Positions 45,657 to 53,091 of a stretch of 64,000 bases of DNA are shown piece after piece. How positions within the stretch are numbered: position 1 is the stretch's first letter; each line of letters begins with the position of its first letter. The DNA lies in the NCBI GenBank assembly GCA_021776735.1, contig JAJFFH010000027.1:124001-188000 (forward strand). The letters run 5' to 3'. The notes beneath the pieces are model-generated. The model ran no database searches. It saw only the letters and a list, made by a program, of their open reading frames with translations, and had not been told where the DNA came from. Source of the DNA: Planctomycetota bacterium (GTDB lineage Bacteria; Planctomycetota; PLA2). A program made the position numbers and the translations under genes.

Positions 45657-45923
45657 CTACGTCCGGTCGGGACCGCTTGACGTGCCGGCCTCTTGGAACC
45701 GGCGCGCCCTGCGGAACTGGCGGGTGACGAGCAGGCTGACGAGGCCGATGAGGATGAACGGCGAACTCATCATGACGATGATGCTCCAACTGTAGCCCGC
45801 GGCCAATCGGCCCTGGTCTCCCGCTGCTTCGGACGTGACCACGTCCCGGCAGTTCGGTCAGCCGAACGCCGTACCGTCAAACAGCGCGAGACCCAGCAGG
45901 GGCAGCCACATCCACGTTCGCAT
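45657..45923 (-). CDS. Candidate selenoprotein: signal peptide, Sec-Pro-Asn-Cys motif, one membrane helix
   Basis: Reading from ATG 45923, a 21-residue signal-like peptide (MRTWMWLPLLGLALFDGTAF plus Gly) meets an in-frame TGA at 45858-45860. The same frame goes on without a break for 66 codons to TAG at 45657: PNCRDVVTSEAAG, then a membrane helix (YSWSIIVMMSSPFILIGLV) and a basic tail. Read as Sec, the site is U-P-N-C, a redox pair of the CPxC kind. A SECIS-like hairpin lies 16-17 nt past the TGA. The only alternative start is a weak GTG at 45842 inside the hairpin. It lies upstream of DUF420 and diverges from oxidase operon 2. Sec machinery is not in the window. Confidence 0.72.
45824..45852 (-). 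promoter_or_regulatory. SECIS-like hairpin of selenoprotein 1
   Basis: On the minus strand, after TGA: lower stem CTGC/GCAG (45852-45849 with 45827-45824), an internal loop, then upper stem GGACGT/ACGTCC closing on GGTC. Seventeen nt separate the TGA from the GG. Escherichia coli fdhF has 18 nt and a GGTC within its apical loop. All inside the coding frame, as required of bacterial SECIS elements. Confidence 0.7.
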
Positions 45924-45974
45924 CGACTCTCAAGTATATCGTCCCGGGCACGTTTCCTGTGAACCCCGGTTATG

Positions 45975-46116
45975 GAAAGGGAGTGCCGCCGAGGACTCGG
46001 TTCCCTTTCTCGTGAAGCGGCGGCACGGCATGGGCTGGAGTCCGTGCGAGAGAGGCGACGGTGTTTCGTGGGGGATCTTGCGCGGTCGTGCCCGCAGGAT
46101 TCCCCGCACGACCGCG
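45975..46116 (+). promoter_or_regulatory. Structured leader of oxidase operon 2
   Basis: The 266-bp gap between the divergent selenoprotein gene and the GTG at 46190 contains interleaved inverted repeats: GAAAGGGA (45975-45982) with TCCCTTTC (46002-46009), and GTGCCGCC (45983-45990) with GGCGGCAC (46019-46026). They overlap so that both stems cannot easily form together. A perfect 11-bp hairpin follows, CGCGGTCGTGC (46081-46091) / GCACGACCGCG (46106-46116). AGGATTCCC is repeated at about 46097 and 46118. This looks like a switching leader; the ligand or protein is unknown. Confidence 0.5.
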
Positions 46117-46189
46117 GAGGATTCCCACCTCCGGGCGGGAAACCACGCGGCACGTCGTTTGGTAGGGAGCCGGAAACGAAAGGCCCAAC

Positions 46190-47020
46190 GTGTTTCGACT
46201 TTTGACGCTATTTCTCTGCCTCAGCGCAGCGGCCCTCGTCGGCTGTGGCGGCTCGGACAACGCCTCCGATTCGGATGGCTGCGGATGCGAGGCCGGTTGC
46301 GGCTGTGATGACGGCTGTGGCTGCGACGATGGCTGCGGCGACGACGACGACGACGGGAAGCGTGCCTACACCGCCGCGGCGGGTACGGCGACAATCAAGG
46401 GGGTCGTGAACTGGAGCGGCAAGGCGCCGCGGCGCGTCGCGATCAAGATGGGGGGCGACAAGTTCTGCAGCACCGCCCACGACGACACGATTCTCAGCGA
46501 GTCGTGGTCGATCACGGACAACAAGCTCCAGAACGTGTTCGTGCAGGTCAAGTCGGGCCTGAAGGGTTGGACCTTCGAGAAGCCCAAGGACAAGAAGGTC
46601 CTTGACCAGACGGGCTGCATGTACGACCCGCACGTGCTCGGCATCCAGACCGGTCAGGATCTGACGATCCGCAACAGCGATCCGACGATGCACAACATCC
46701 ACGCGATCGTGTTCGACACCAAGAAGAACGCGTTCAACTTCGCGCAGACCAAGCAGGGCCAGGAAAACACCCGTTCGTTTCGGCGGCCGGGGCGCTACTA
46801 CGTCAAGTGCGACGTGCACGGCTGGATGTCTTGCCACATCATCGTCACGCGCAACCCGTTCCATGACGTCTCGGCGGCGGACGGCTCGTTCACGCTGGCG
46901 AAGCTGCCTCCGGGCGAGTACGAGATCTCGGCCTGGCACGAGAAGGCCGGAACCAAGACGCAGACCGTGAAGGTCGGCGCCGGCGAAACCAAGGAAATCG
47001 TCTTCACCTTCTCGCGATAG
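46190..47020 (+). CDS. Cys/Asp-rich lipoprotein cupredoxin (oxidase operon 2)
   Basis: 276 residues, GTG 46190. Lipobox LVGC at about 16-19. Residues about 29-55 are a Cys-Gly-Asp array (GCGCEAGCGCDDGCGCDDGCG) with four GCG(C) units and then five Asp, able to bind soft metal such as copper. The folded part matches the operon 1 paralogue (36636): HNIHAIV and CDVHGWMSCH supply candidate copper ligands, followed by a carboxypeptidase-regulatory sandwich (DGSFTLAKLPPGEYEISAWHE). Directly upstream of coxB, it is likely a copper buffer or donor. Confidence 0.78.
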   Translation: MFRLLTLFLCLSAAALVGCGGSDNASDSDGCGCEAGCGCDDGCGCDDGCGDDDDDGKRAYTAAAGTATIKGVVNWSGKAPRRVAIKMGGDKFCSTAHDDTILSESWSITDNKLQNVFVQVKSGLKGWTFEKPKDKKVLDQTGCMYDPHVLGIQTGQDLTIRNSDPTMHNIHAIVFDTKKNAFNFAQTKQGQENTRSFRRPGRYYVKCDVHGWMSCHIIVTRNPFHDVSAADGSFTLAKLPPGEYEISAWHEKAGTKTQTVKVGAGETKEIVFTFSR

Positions 47021-47040
47021 CGTCGCGCGACAGGAGTGCC

Positions 47041-47913
47041 ATGACCGAAACGGTCGAAAGCCCCACCGCCCCCGATCCGAAGCCGTACCAATGGAACAAT
47101 GGTTCCGGTCCGGGCGGTGGGGCGCTCTTGCTCATCGCGTTTTTCCTGATCGGTACGATCACCGTCATTGCCGGCTTCATGGCCGGCTGGCGGCCGCCCG
47201 CTGCCTCCGAAGAGGGCCAGGGGATCGACGAAACGATCACGTACCTGCTGGTTTCGACCGGGGTTATCGTGCTTGTCGGCCACGCCGTGCTCTGCTGGTT
47301 TCTCCTCAAGGGAGGCGGTACCAGCGAGTATCGCCGTCCGTCGGCCAAGACCGAGTGGCTCTTCGGACTGATCCCCGTCATCTTGATGCTGGCCATTTCG
47401 GAGGCCGGTGTCCTCATCGTCTCCGGTCCGGTTTGGGACTCGCTGTTTGTCGAGAAGCCGGTCAATCCCGTTCGGGTCGAGGTCATCGGCAAACAGTTCG
47501 AGTGGATCGTGCGCTATCCCGGCAAGGACGGGATCTTCGGCAAGTTCGCGTTGAAGTGGGTCCATGGCGTCGACAACCCCGCGGGGCTCGATGACACGGA
47601 CGACAACGCGCTCGACGACGTCTTGAACGGCAAGGTGCTGGTCGTCCCGGTCGGACGCCCGGTGGTTGTGAGCCTGCGCAGTCACGATGTGATTCACAGC
47701 TTTTTTGTGCCGGACTTCCGGGTCAAGCAGGATCTGCTTCCTGGCTACACGACCGAGATCAAGTTCACGCCGACGCGGACCGGCAAGTTCGAGATCGCGT
47801 GCGCGGAACTATGCGGACTGGGTCACTACAACATGCGCGGTGAGGTCCATGTGCTCCCCCAAGAGGAGTACGACACGTGGATCCGCAGCCAAACCGGACA
47901 CTTCGGAGGATAG
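47041..47913 (+). CDS. coxB: Cytochrome c oxidase subunit II (operon 2)
   Basis: 290 residues. Two membrane helices (about 27-50 and 70-92; another hydrophobic stretch near 108-125) and a CuA domain with His in DVIHSFFVPDF and CAELCGLGHYNM. An Asp-rich insert (LDDTDDNALDDV) lies between strands. It pairs with the A1-type CoxA that follows by 6 nt. Confidence 0.95.
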   Translation: MTETVESPTAPDPKPYQWNNGSGPGGGALLLIAFFLIGTITVIAGFMAGWRPPAASEEGQGIDETITYLLVSTGVIVLVGHAVLCWFLLKGGGTSEYRRPSAKTEWLFGLIPVILMLAISEAGVLIVSGPVWDSLFVEKPVNPVRVEVIGKQFEWIVRYPGKDGIFGKFALKWVHGVDNPAGLDDTDDNALDDVLNGKVLVVPVGRPVVVSLRSHDVIHSFFVPDFRVKQDLLPGYTTEIKFTPTRTGKFEIACAELCGLGHYNMRGEVHVLPQEEYDTWIRSQTGHFGG

Positions 47914-47919
47914 AGACCG

Positions 47920-49638
47920 GTGCTCGACCATCCCGCGCCCAAGGGATTTCTTTCCCGCTACGTTTTCAGCCTCGACCACAAGGTCATTGGCATCCAGTAT
48001 ATCGTCGGCGCCATCGTGATGGGCCTCGTCGCGGCCTATCTCGCGCTCCTGATCCGCACCCAACTCGCTTGGTCGGGGGCGATTCAGCAGCCCGAGGACT
48101 ATCTCGCGATCGTGACGATGCACGGGACGCTGATGGTCTTTTTTGTCGTGTCGCCGCTCCTCAGCGGGTTGGGGAACTACCTGATCCCGCTGCACATCGG
48201 CGCGCGCGACATGGCCTATCCGCTCCTGAACATGCTGTCGTTTTGGATCTACGTCCTCGCCAGCGTGATCATGCTCGCATCGTTTCTCATGCCCGGCGGG
48301 GCGGCGGCGGGTGGGTGGACCGCGTATCCGCCGCTTTCGGGGAGCGAGTCGTTCCTTCCCGGCTCCGGTTGGGGGCAGACGCTTTGGATCCTCGGGATGG
48401 CGCTGTTCATCACCTCGTTCACGATGGGCGGGCTGAACTTCCTGACGACGATCCTGAACATGCGCACCAAGGGCATGACGCTGTTCCGCATGCCGCTGAC
48501 CGTGTGGGGCTTCCTGGTCGCGACGGTCTTGGCCCTCCTCGCGTTTCCGCCGCTGACCGCGGCCGCCCTCATGCTGCTGTTCGACCGCCACGGCGGCACG
48601 AGCTTCTTCATGGTCGATGCCGTGATCAACGACCAGCTCATCGCGATGGGCGACGGCACGCCGCTCCTGTTCCAGCACCTGTTCTGGTTCCTCGGCCATC
48701 CCGAGGTCTACGTGATCGTGCTGCCGTGCATCTGTCTTCTGTTCGAGGTTCTTGCGGCCTTTACACGCCGGCCGGCGTTCGGCTACCGGCCGTCGATCTA
48801 CGCTCTGCTGTGCGTCGGTTTGCTGAGCATGATCGTGTGGGGCCACCACATGTTCGTCACGGGCATGAACCCATGGGTCGGCAAGTACTTCTCAATCGCG
48901 ACGGTCATCATCACCGCGCCATTCGCCGTGATCGGCGTCAACCTCGTCGCGAGTGTGTGGCGGGCGCGGCTCCGGCTGGCGACACCCATGCTGTTTGCGC
49001 TGGCAACGATCTCCGCGATCGGATTCGGTGGCGTGGGCGGGCTGTTCCTGGGCACGATGACTTCGGACATCTACTTCCACGACACCTACTTCGTGGTCGG
49101 GCACTTTCACCTGATGATCGGCACCGTGACGATGCTGTCGATCATGGCGGCGATCTACTTCTGGTTCCCGAAGATGTTCGGGAAGATGATGTCTGAAAAG
49201 CTCGGCAAGCTGCACTTCTGGCTGACCGCGCCCTCCATGATGGCGGTGTTCATTCTGATGCACATGCAGGGGCTCGGCGGCATGGTGCGGCGGACCTACG
49301 ACACGAGCGTCTACACCTACAACGAGGGCGCGAACTCGTCGCTGACCACTCCGATCACGATCCTCGCCATGATCGCGGTCGGCGCACAGGCGATCTTTTT
49401 GTGGAACTTCTTCTACAGCGCGTTCAAGGGACAACCGTCGGGCCGCAACCCCTGGGAGGCCTCGACGCTCGAGTGGGAGGCCCCTTCGCCCCCGCCGCAC
49501 GGCAACTTTGGCGACGAACTGCCGATCGTGCACCGCGGGCCGTACGAGTACAGTCCCGAGGGTGTGGACCAAGACGTCTTGCCGCAGGCTGCCCCGGACC
49601 CGGACGTCGCGTCCACGGATACGGAGATTCCGGAGTGA
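47920..49638 (+). CDS. coxA: Cytochrome c oxidase subunit I, A1-type
   Basis: 572 residues. His ligands in VTMHGTLMVF, GHPEVYVIVLP (about residue 260, D-channel Glu present), WGHHMFVTG and VGHFHLMIG. GHPEVY places it in the A1 class, unlike the operon 1 enzyme. Start GTG 47920. The C-terminal tail (NPWEASTLEWEAPSPPPHGNFGDELPIV) is the family type. The stop overlaps the GTG of the next gene. Confidence 0.96.
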   Translation: MLDHPAPKGFLSRYVFSLDHKVIGIQYIVGAIVMGLVAAYLALLIRTQLAWSGAIQQPEDYLAIVTMHGTLMVFFVVSPLLSGLGNYLIPLHIGARDMAYPLLNMLSFWIYVLASVIMLASFLMPGGAAAGGWTAYPPLSGSESFLPGSGWGQTLWILGMALFITSFTMGGLNFLTTILNMRTKGMTLFRMPLTVWGFLVATVLALLAFPPLTAAALMLLFDRHGGTSFFMVDAVINDQLIAMGDGTPLLFQHLFWFLGHPEVYVIVLPCICLLFEVLAAFTRRPAFGYRPSIYALLCVGLLSMIVWGHHMFVTGMNPWVGKYFSIATVIITAPFAVIGVNLVASVWRARLRLATPMLFALATISAIGFGGVGGLFLGTMTSDIYFHDTYFVVGHFHLMIGTVTMLSIMAAIYFWFPKMFGKMMSEKLGKLHFWLTAPSMMAVFILMHMQGLGGMVRRTYDTSVYTYNEGANSSLTTPITILAMIAVGAQAIFLWNFFYSAFKGQPSGRNPWEASTLEWEAPSPPPHGNFGDELPIVHRGPYEYSPEGVDQDVLPQAAPDPDVASTDTEIPE

Positions 49639-50159
49639 GCACGACCGGTATCGCCGCTCCCGTCCGGGCGCAGAACCGACGGGTTCTCGTGGCGGCTCTC
49701 GTCGCCACCGTCGTGATGCTTTTCACGGCGTTCGCCGCCGCGTATCTCGAGCACCAGGGCGCCGCAAGGGCCGCGAACAAGTGGAGCCCGGTGGCGCTTC
49801 CGGGTGTCGTGTGGATCAACACGGCGATCCTCGCGTTCTCAAGCGTGCTCGCCGAGGTGTTTCGCCAAAGCCGCCGGCGCGGTCTGCTTTGGGGTGCGAT
49901 GGGTCTCGGGCTCGTGTTCCTCGGGGGTCAGGTGTTCGCCTGGCTTGAGCTGCGCCGATCGGGCGTCTACCTGCCGACCAATTCGTACGCGTCGTTCTTC
50001 TACATCCTGACGATCGTTCACGCCGCGCATATCGCGCTTGCTCTCGTGGCGCTCGCGACGGCGGCAAGGCGGCCACGCATTGCTTCGCTCTGTGTCGGCT
50101 TCTGGCACTTCCTCGGCGTGGTGTGGATCTACGTGCTGTTCATCCTGAAGGGGCTTTGA
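49635..50159 (+). CDS. Cytochrome c oxidase subunit III-like protein, first copy
   Basis: 174 residues, GTG 49635 overlapping the coxA stop. Five helices; VAALVATVVMLFTAFAAAYLEHQG, LAWLEL-type helix (FLGGQVFAWLELRRSG), SFFYILTIVHAAHIALAL and CVGFWHFLGVVWIYVLFILKG are CoxC helices 3-7. A second subunit III-like gene follows, so the operon may encode two forms or a heteromer. Confidence 0.82.
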   Translation: MSTTGIAAPVRAQNRRVLVAALVATVVMLFTAFAAAYLEHQGAARAANKWSPVALPGVVWINTAILAFSSVLAEVFRQSRRRGLLWGAMGLGLVFLGGQVFAWLELRRSGVYLPTNSYASFFYILTIVHAAHIALALVALATAARRPRIASLCVGFWHFLGVVWIYVLFILKGL

Positions 50160-50162
50160 CGC

Positions 50163-50780
50163 ATGGCAAGCGGCACGGACATGACCACGCCGGGCGACCG
50201 GTGGAGTAGCGGAGCGAGCCCTTGGGGCATGAGCTGGCAAAAGCTCATGATGTGGTGGTTCATCGTCACCGACGCGCTGCTGTTCGCCGGTTTTCTCGCG
50301 AGCTACGGGTTCACCCGCGCGGGGAGTTCGAACTGGCCCGACGCGTCGGAGGTCTTTTCGATCCCGCTCATCACGGCGATGACCTTCGTCCTGATCACGA
50401 GCAGTGCGTTCATGGCGTGCGCGGTCGCCGCCGCGAAGGCGGGGGACCGCGACAAGCTCATGCGCTACCTCCTGCTCACCCTGGGCGGAGGCGCGACGTT
50501 CCTGCTCATGCAGGCGATCGAGTGGGCGATGGCCATTGGACACGGCGTCAGGCCGTGGGCGATGCCGGACGGCGGGGATCACGCATTCGGCGCCTACTTT
50601 TTTCTCGTGACCGGATTTCACGGCATGCACGTTGTTATCGGACTCATCGTCCTGGTCGTGACCCTGCTGAACGCGATCAACAAGCGTGGCAGCGCCAACG
50701 GCGTCGAGGTGGCGGGCCTGTATTGGCACTTCGTCGATCTCGTCTGGGTCTTCATCTTCGGCTGCTACTACCTGCTCTAG
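50163..50780 (+). CDS. coxC: Cytochrome c oxidase subunit III, second copy
   Basis: 205 residues, five helices: LMMWWFIVTDALLFAGFLASYGF, MTFVLITSSAFMACAVAAAKAG, ATFLLMQAIEWAM, FGAYFFLVTGFHGMHVVIGLIVLVV and GLYWHFVDLVWVFIFGCYYLL. It is the closer match to canonical subunit III (E in QAIEWA, HG-HV motif). Separated by 3 nt from the preceding gene. Confidence 0.88.
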   Translation: MASGTDMTTPGDRWSSGASPWGMSWQKLMMWWFIVTDALLFAGFLASYGFTRAGSSNWPDASEVFSIPLITAMTFVLITSSAFMACAVAAAKAGDRDKLMRYLLLTLGGGATFLLMQAIEWAMAIGHGVRPWAMPDGGDHAFGAYFFLVTGFHGMHVVIGLIVLVVTLLNAINKRGSANGVEVAGLYWHFVDLVWVFIFGCYYLL

Positions 50781-50798
50781 GGAGGGCCAGGAGACACC

Positions 50799-51116
50799 AT
50801 GAGTACCATCGACTCCACCCCGCCCGCATCGGACGTGGTCGCGGCTTCCGGGCCGTCCGAGCCGGTCTCCGGTCCCGACTACGTCCGCTACTGGAACGCG
50901 TGGCTGGTCCTGCTCGGGATCACCGCCCTGATGCTGTTCATGTCCTCGACCGCGATTGTCGTCGTCGGCATGAGCGCCAAGGCCGTCATCATCGCGGCGT
51001 GGTTCATGCATCTCAAACAGGAGCGCTTCGACTTCATTCTCTATGTTGCCGTCTCGATCGTGTTCTTTTCCGCGATCCTGTTCGGCCTGATCCTGCCTGA
51101 CGGCCAGGTGATGTAG
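50799..51116 (+). CDS. coxD: Cytochrome c oxidase subunit IV
   Basis: 105 residues with three helices (AWLVLLGITALMLFMSSTAIVV, KAVIIAAWFMHLKQE, FILYVAVSIVFFSAILFGLIL). The MHLKQE turn is the subunit IV signature. The following candidate selenoprotein gene begins 2 nt after its stop, so the two share a transcript. Confidence 0.86.
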   Translation: MSTIDSTPPASDVVAASGPSEPVSGPDYVRYWNAWLVLLGITALMLFMSSTAIVVVGMSAKAVIIAAWFMHLKQERFDFILYVAVSIVFFSAILFGLILPDGQVM

Positions 51117-51118
51117 CG

Positions 51119-51337
51119 ATGGCGCCTCGCGTCGCGGCGGCGCTGCTCTTCCTGGCGACGGTCGCTGCGGCGCAGTCCGGTTGATGACCCCCGGTTCCGG
51201 ACGGTCCGGAGTCGTCCCAGCTGGTAGCCGGGATCTTCAAAGCCGTGACGATTCTGCTCGTCACGCCCTTCGCCCTCTTCGGCGTGCTCTGGTGGTGGCT
51301 CAAGAAGGGGCCGCCGCCCGAAGACGAGTCGGATTGA
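51119..51337 (+). CDS. Candidate selenoprotein 2, with two adjacent in-frame TGA codons
   Basis: ATG 51119 opens a signal peptide (MAPRVAAALLFLATVAAAQS plus Gly), then TGA TGA at 51182-51187. The frame continues for 49 codons (PPVPDGPESSQLV, a helix AGIFKAVTILLVTPFALFGVLWWW and an acidic tail) to TGA 51335. The helix aligns with that of selenoprotein 1 with identical spacing: Gly, then Pro-Phe at +12/+13, Leu at +15 and Gly at +17. A hairpin with a GG loop follows. Sec-Sec is rare, so this may also be one Sec plus a decayed codon, or a pseudogene. Starts 2 nt after coxD. Confidence 0.6.
51192..51214 (+). promoter_or_regulatory. SECIS-like hairpin of selenoprotein 2
   Basis: CGGTTCCGG (51192-51200) pairs with CCGGAGTCG (51206-51214), 9 bp with two G-U, loop ACGGT (or CGG if A-T closes). 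The GG is 18 nt after the first TGA and 15 nt after the second, so the first TGA has the fdhF spacing. Confidence 0.6.
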
Positions 51338-51566
51338 CCCACTCTATTCACGACCACGCGAGTTCGGACCGGTCCATGTCGCCGATCCCTTCGTCGTCGT
51401 TCCTCGACCTCGACAATCTGTCCTCGACCAGAACCAACGCCCGGACTGCGCGGACGGTGCCGGTACCGATCAAAAATTGCTTCTGCGCGCCGCATCGATG
51501 CACCCCGTGGCCATGAATAATGCGGGTTAGGCAATCACGGCCCTCCCGATGTGTAGTCTTTGAGGC
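51338..51566 (+). other. Noncoding gap between the oxidase operon and a cytochrome c gene
   Basis: 229 bp with no ORF I can support. It probably holds the end of operon 2 and the promoter of the trihaem cytochrome; no T-run hairpin or strong promoter box stands out. Confidence 0.4.
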
Positions 51567-53087
51567 GTGCGCCTATTCCTCGTCGCCGTATCCGTAATCG
51601 TCGTCGCCGCCCTTGTCGCGGGCGAGCCCGAAAAGCGGGCAGCGGGGCAAGGGACGTTTTTGGCCCAGGCGTGTTGGCAATGCCACGCGGTGACTCCGCG
51701 TGTCGCCGGGAAGAGCGAGTTTCCTGCACCGATCGGGAGCCGCCGGACCGGTCCCGTACTCGGCCCGGCGCTCCCGTGGCGCTCCACGACATGGCAGGTC
51801 GCGAACCTGTGGAATCCGCGCGCCTTGACCGCGGAGTCGGCCATGCCGGCCTACCGCGCGCTCTTTGGGCCGTCGGATCCCGCGGTCGCCACGTTTATCG
51901 CTCGCTACGACAGCATGGACGACAGCGCGAGTCAGGACGGCATCGTGACTCGCGACGAGTATCGCAAGAGCGGCCACGACGGCTGGCCCGCTGCGCTGGC
52001 GCGTCTGGACAAGACCAAGGACGGTGTCGTAAGCGCGGCCGACGGCGCCCCGTCACCCAAGGCTCCCGCGCGCGCGCTGGCGAAGTGGCTGGTTGACCTG
52101 ACCGGCCCGTCGCCGCGCCCCCGCCCCCGCCTCAAGCTCCCCTCCGGTTCGTCGCCGCTCCAGGACAAGCCCGAGGCAATCGCGCGCGGACGCGCACTCC
52201 ATGTGCGCCACTGTGCGGGCTGTCACGGGACGCGCGCCGATGGCAACGGACCGGCAGCGATGTTTTTTCCCGAGCATCCTCCGCGCAACTTCCTGCGCGG
52301 AGAGTACCGCTACCGCTCGACGCCGGTCGGGCAGCCGCCGCTCGACCTGGATCTGTTTCGCACGATTCGGCGCGGCCTCGGCGGGTCGATGCCGGCGTGG
52401 CCCTCGTTTTCCGACGGCCAGGTCTGGGCGCTGGTCGAGTACCTCAAGAGCAACCACCCCGAGTACGTCCCGCGCGAGCTGTTCATCTCCGGCGACGCGA
52501 CCCACTCGTTCGTCAAGGGCACGGGCGGCGAACGCGACGCATTCGGGATCGACTTGGCGGGCGGTCGCGTGCGCAAGCGCGGCGGCCGTTGGCTGTGGAA
52601 CGGTCGCCCGATCGCCGATGGCGGCCCCGAAGCGACCGTCCGCACCGGCGACCGCGTCTACACGTTTCGTCTCGGGCGCGCGGTATTCGATTGGATGGAC
52701 GAGGCGCGACCGCGCGCGGTGAAGGTACCCGCGCCGCCGTTCGCCTACTCCCGGGAGTCCGCCGCCAAGGGCGCGAAGGTCTACCGTGAGTTTGGATGCG
52801 CGAAGTGCCATGGGGATGAGGGGGGCGGGGACGGACCAGCCGCCCGCCACTCGCGCGGCTCGCTCGGCCAGGTGGTCGCGCCCGCGGACTACACGCGCGG
52901 ACTCAAGGTCGGGTTCCGACCGCGTGCTCTCGTGCGCCTCTTTTTGACCGGGCTGCACGGCACACCGATGCCGGGCTATGGCGAGTCGTTCGCCCTGGCC
53001 GAGTCGGCGCCGCCGGCCGCGGCGCCGTGGCATCTCGCGCACTTCGTGATGCGCCAAGCCGGATACCGCGATCGGACCGGAAAGTGA
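51567..53087 (+). CDS. Trihaem cytochrome c with EF-hand-like segment
   Basis: 506 residues, GTG 51567, signal peptide (LFLVAVSVIVVAALVAG). Haem sites CWQCH (about 31), CAGCH (about 218) and CAKCH (about 412). Between the first two lie two Asp-rich, calcium-loop-like patches (DSMDDSASQDGIVTRDEY and LDKTKDGVVSAAD). The middle and last haems have the HGTRADGNGPAA / HGDEGGGDGPAA pattern of small class I cytochromes. The residues 300-380 insert is not recognised. It may carry electrons to the oxidases upstream. The next gene starts 4 nt later. Confidence 0.82.
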   Translation: MRLFLVAVSVIVVAALVAGEPEKRAAGQGTFLAQACWQCHAVTPRVAGKSEFPAPIGSRRTGPVLGPALPWRSTTWQVANLWNPRALTAESAMPAYRALFGPSDPAVATFIARYDSMDDSASQDGIVTRDEYRKSGHDGWPAALARLDKTKDGVVSAADGAPSPKAPARALAKWLVDLTGPSPRPRPRLKLPSGSSPLQDKPEAIARGRALHVRHCAGCHGTRADGNGPAAMFFPEHPPRNFLRGEYRYRSTPVGQPPLDLDLFRTIRRGLGGSMPAWPSFSDGQVWALVEYLKSNHPEYVPRELFISGDATHSFVKGTGGERDAFGIDLAGGRVRKRGGRWLWNGRPIADGGPEATVRTGDRVYTFRLGRAVFDWMDEARPRAVKVPAPPFAYSRESAAKGAKVYREFGCAKCHGDEGGGDGPAARHSRGSLGQVVAPADYTRGLKVGFRPRALVRLFLTGLHGTPMPGYGESFALAESAPPAAAPWHLAHFVMRQAGYRDRTGK

Positions 53088-53091
53088 GCGG

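Noticed and set aside
45858-45860. TGA treated as a simple stop or pseudogene mark
   Set aside because: The frame continues intact, the site matches a CPxC Cys position, a SECIS-like hairpin follows and a paralogue shows the same pattern; a plain stop remains possible but less likely.
45975-46026. H-type pseudoknot
   Set aside because: The first connecting loop would be zero nt across an 8-bp stem, so both stems cannot form fully at once; alternative hairpins fit better.
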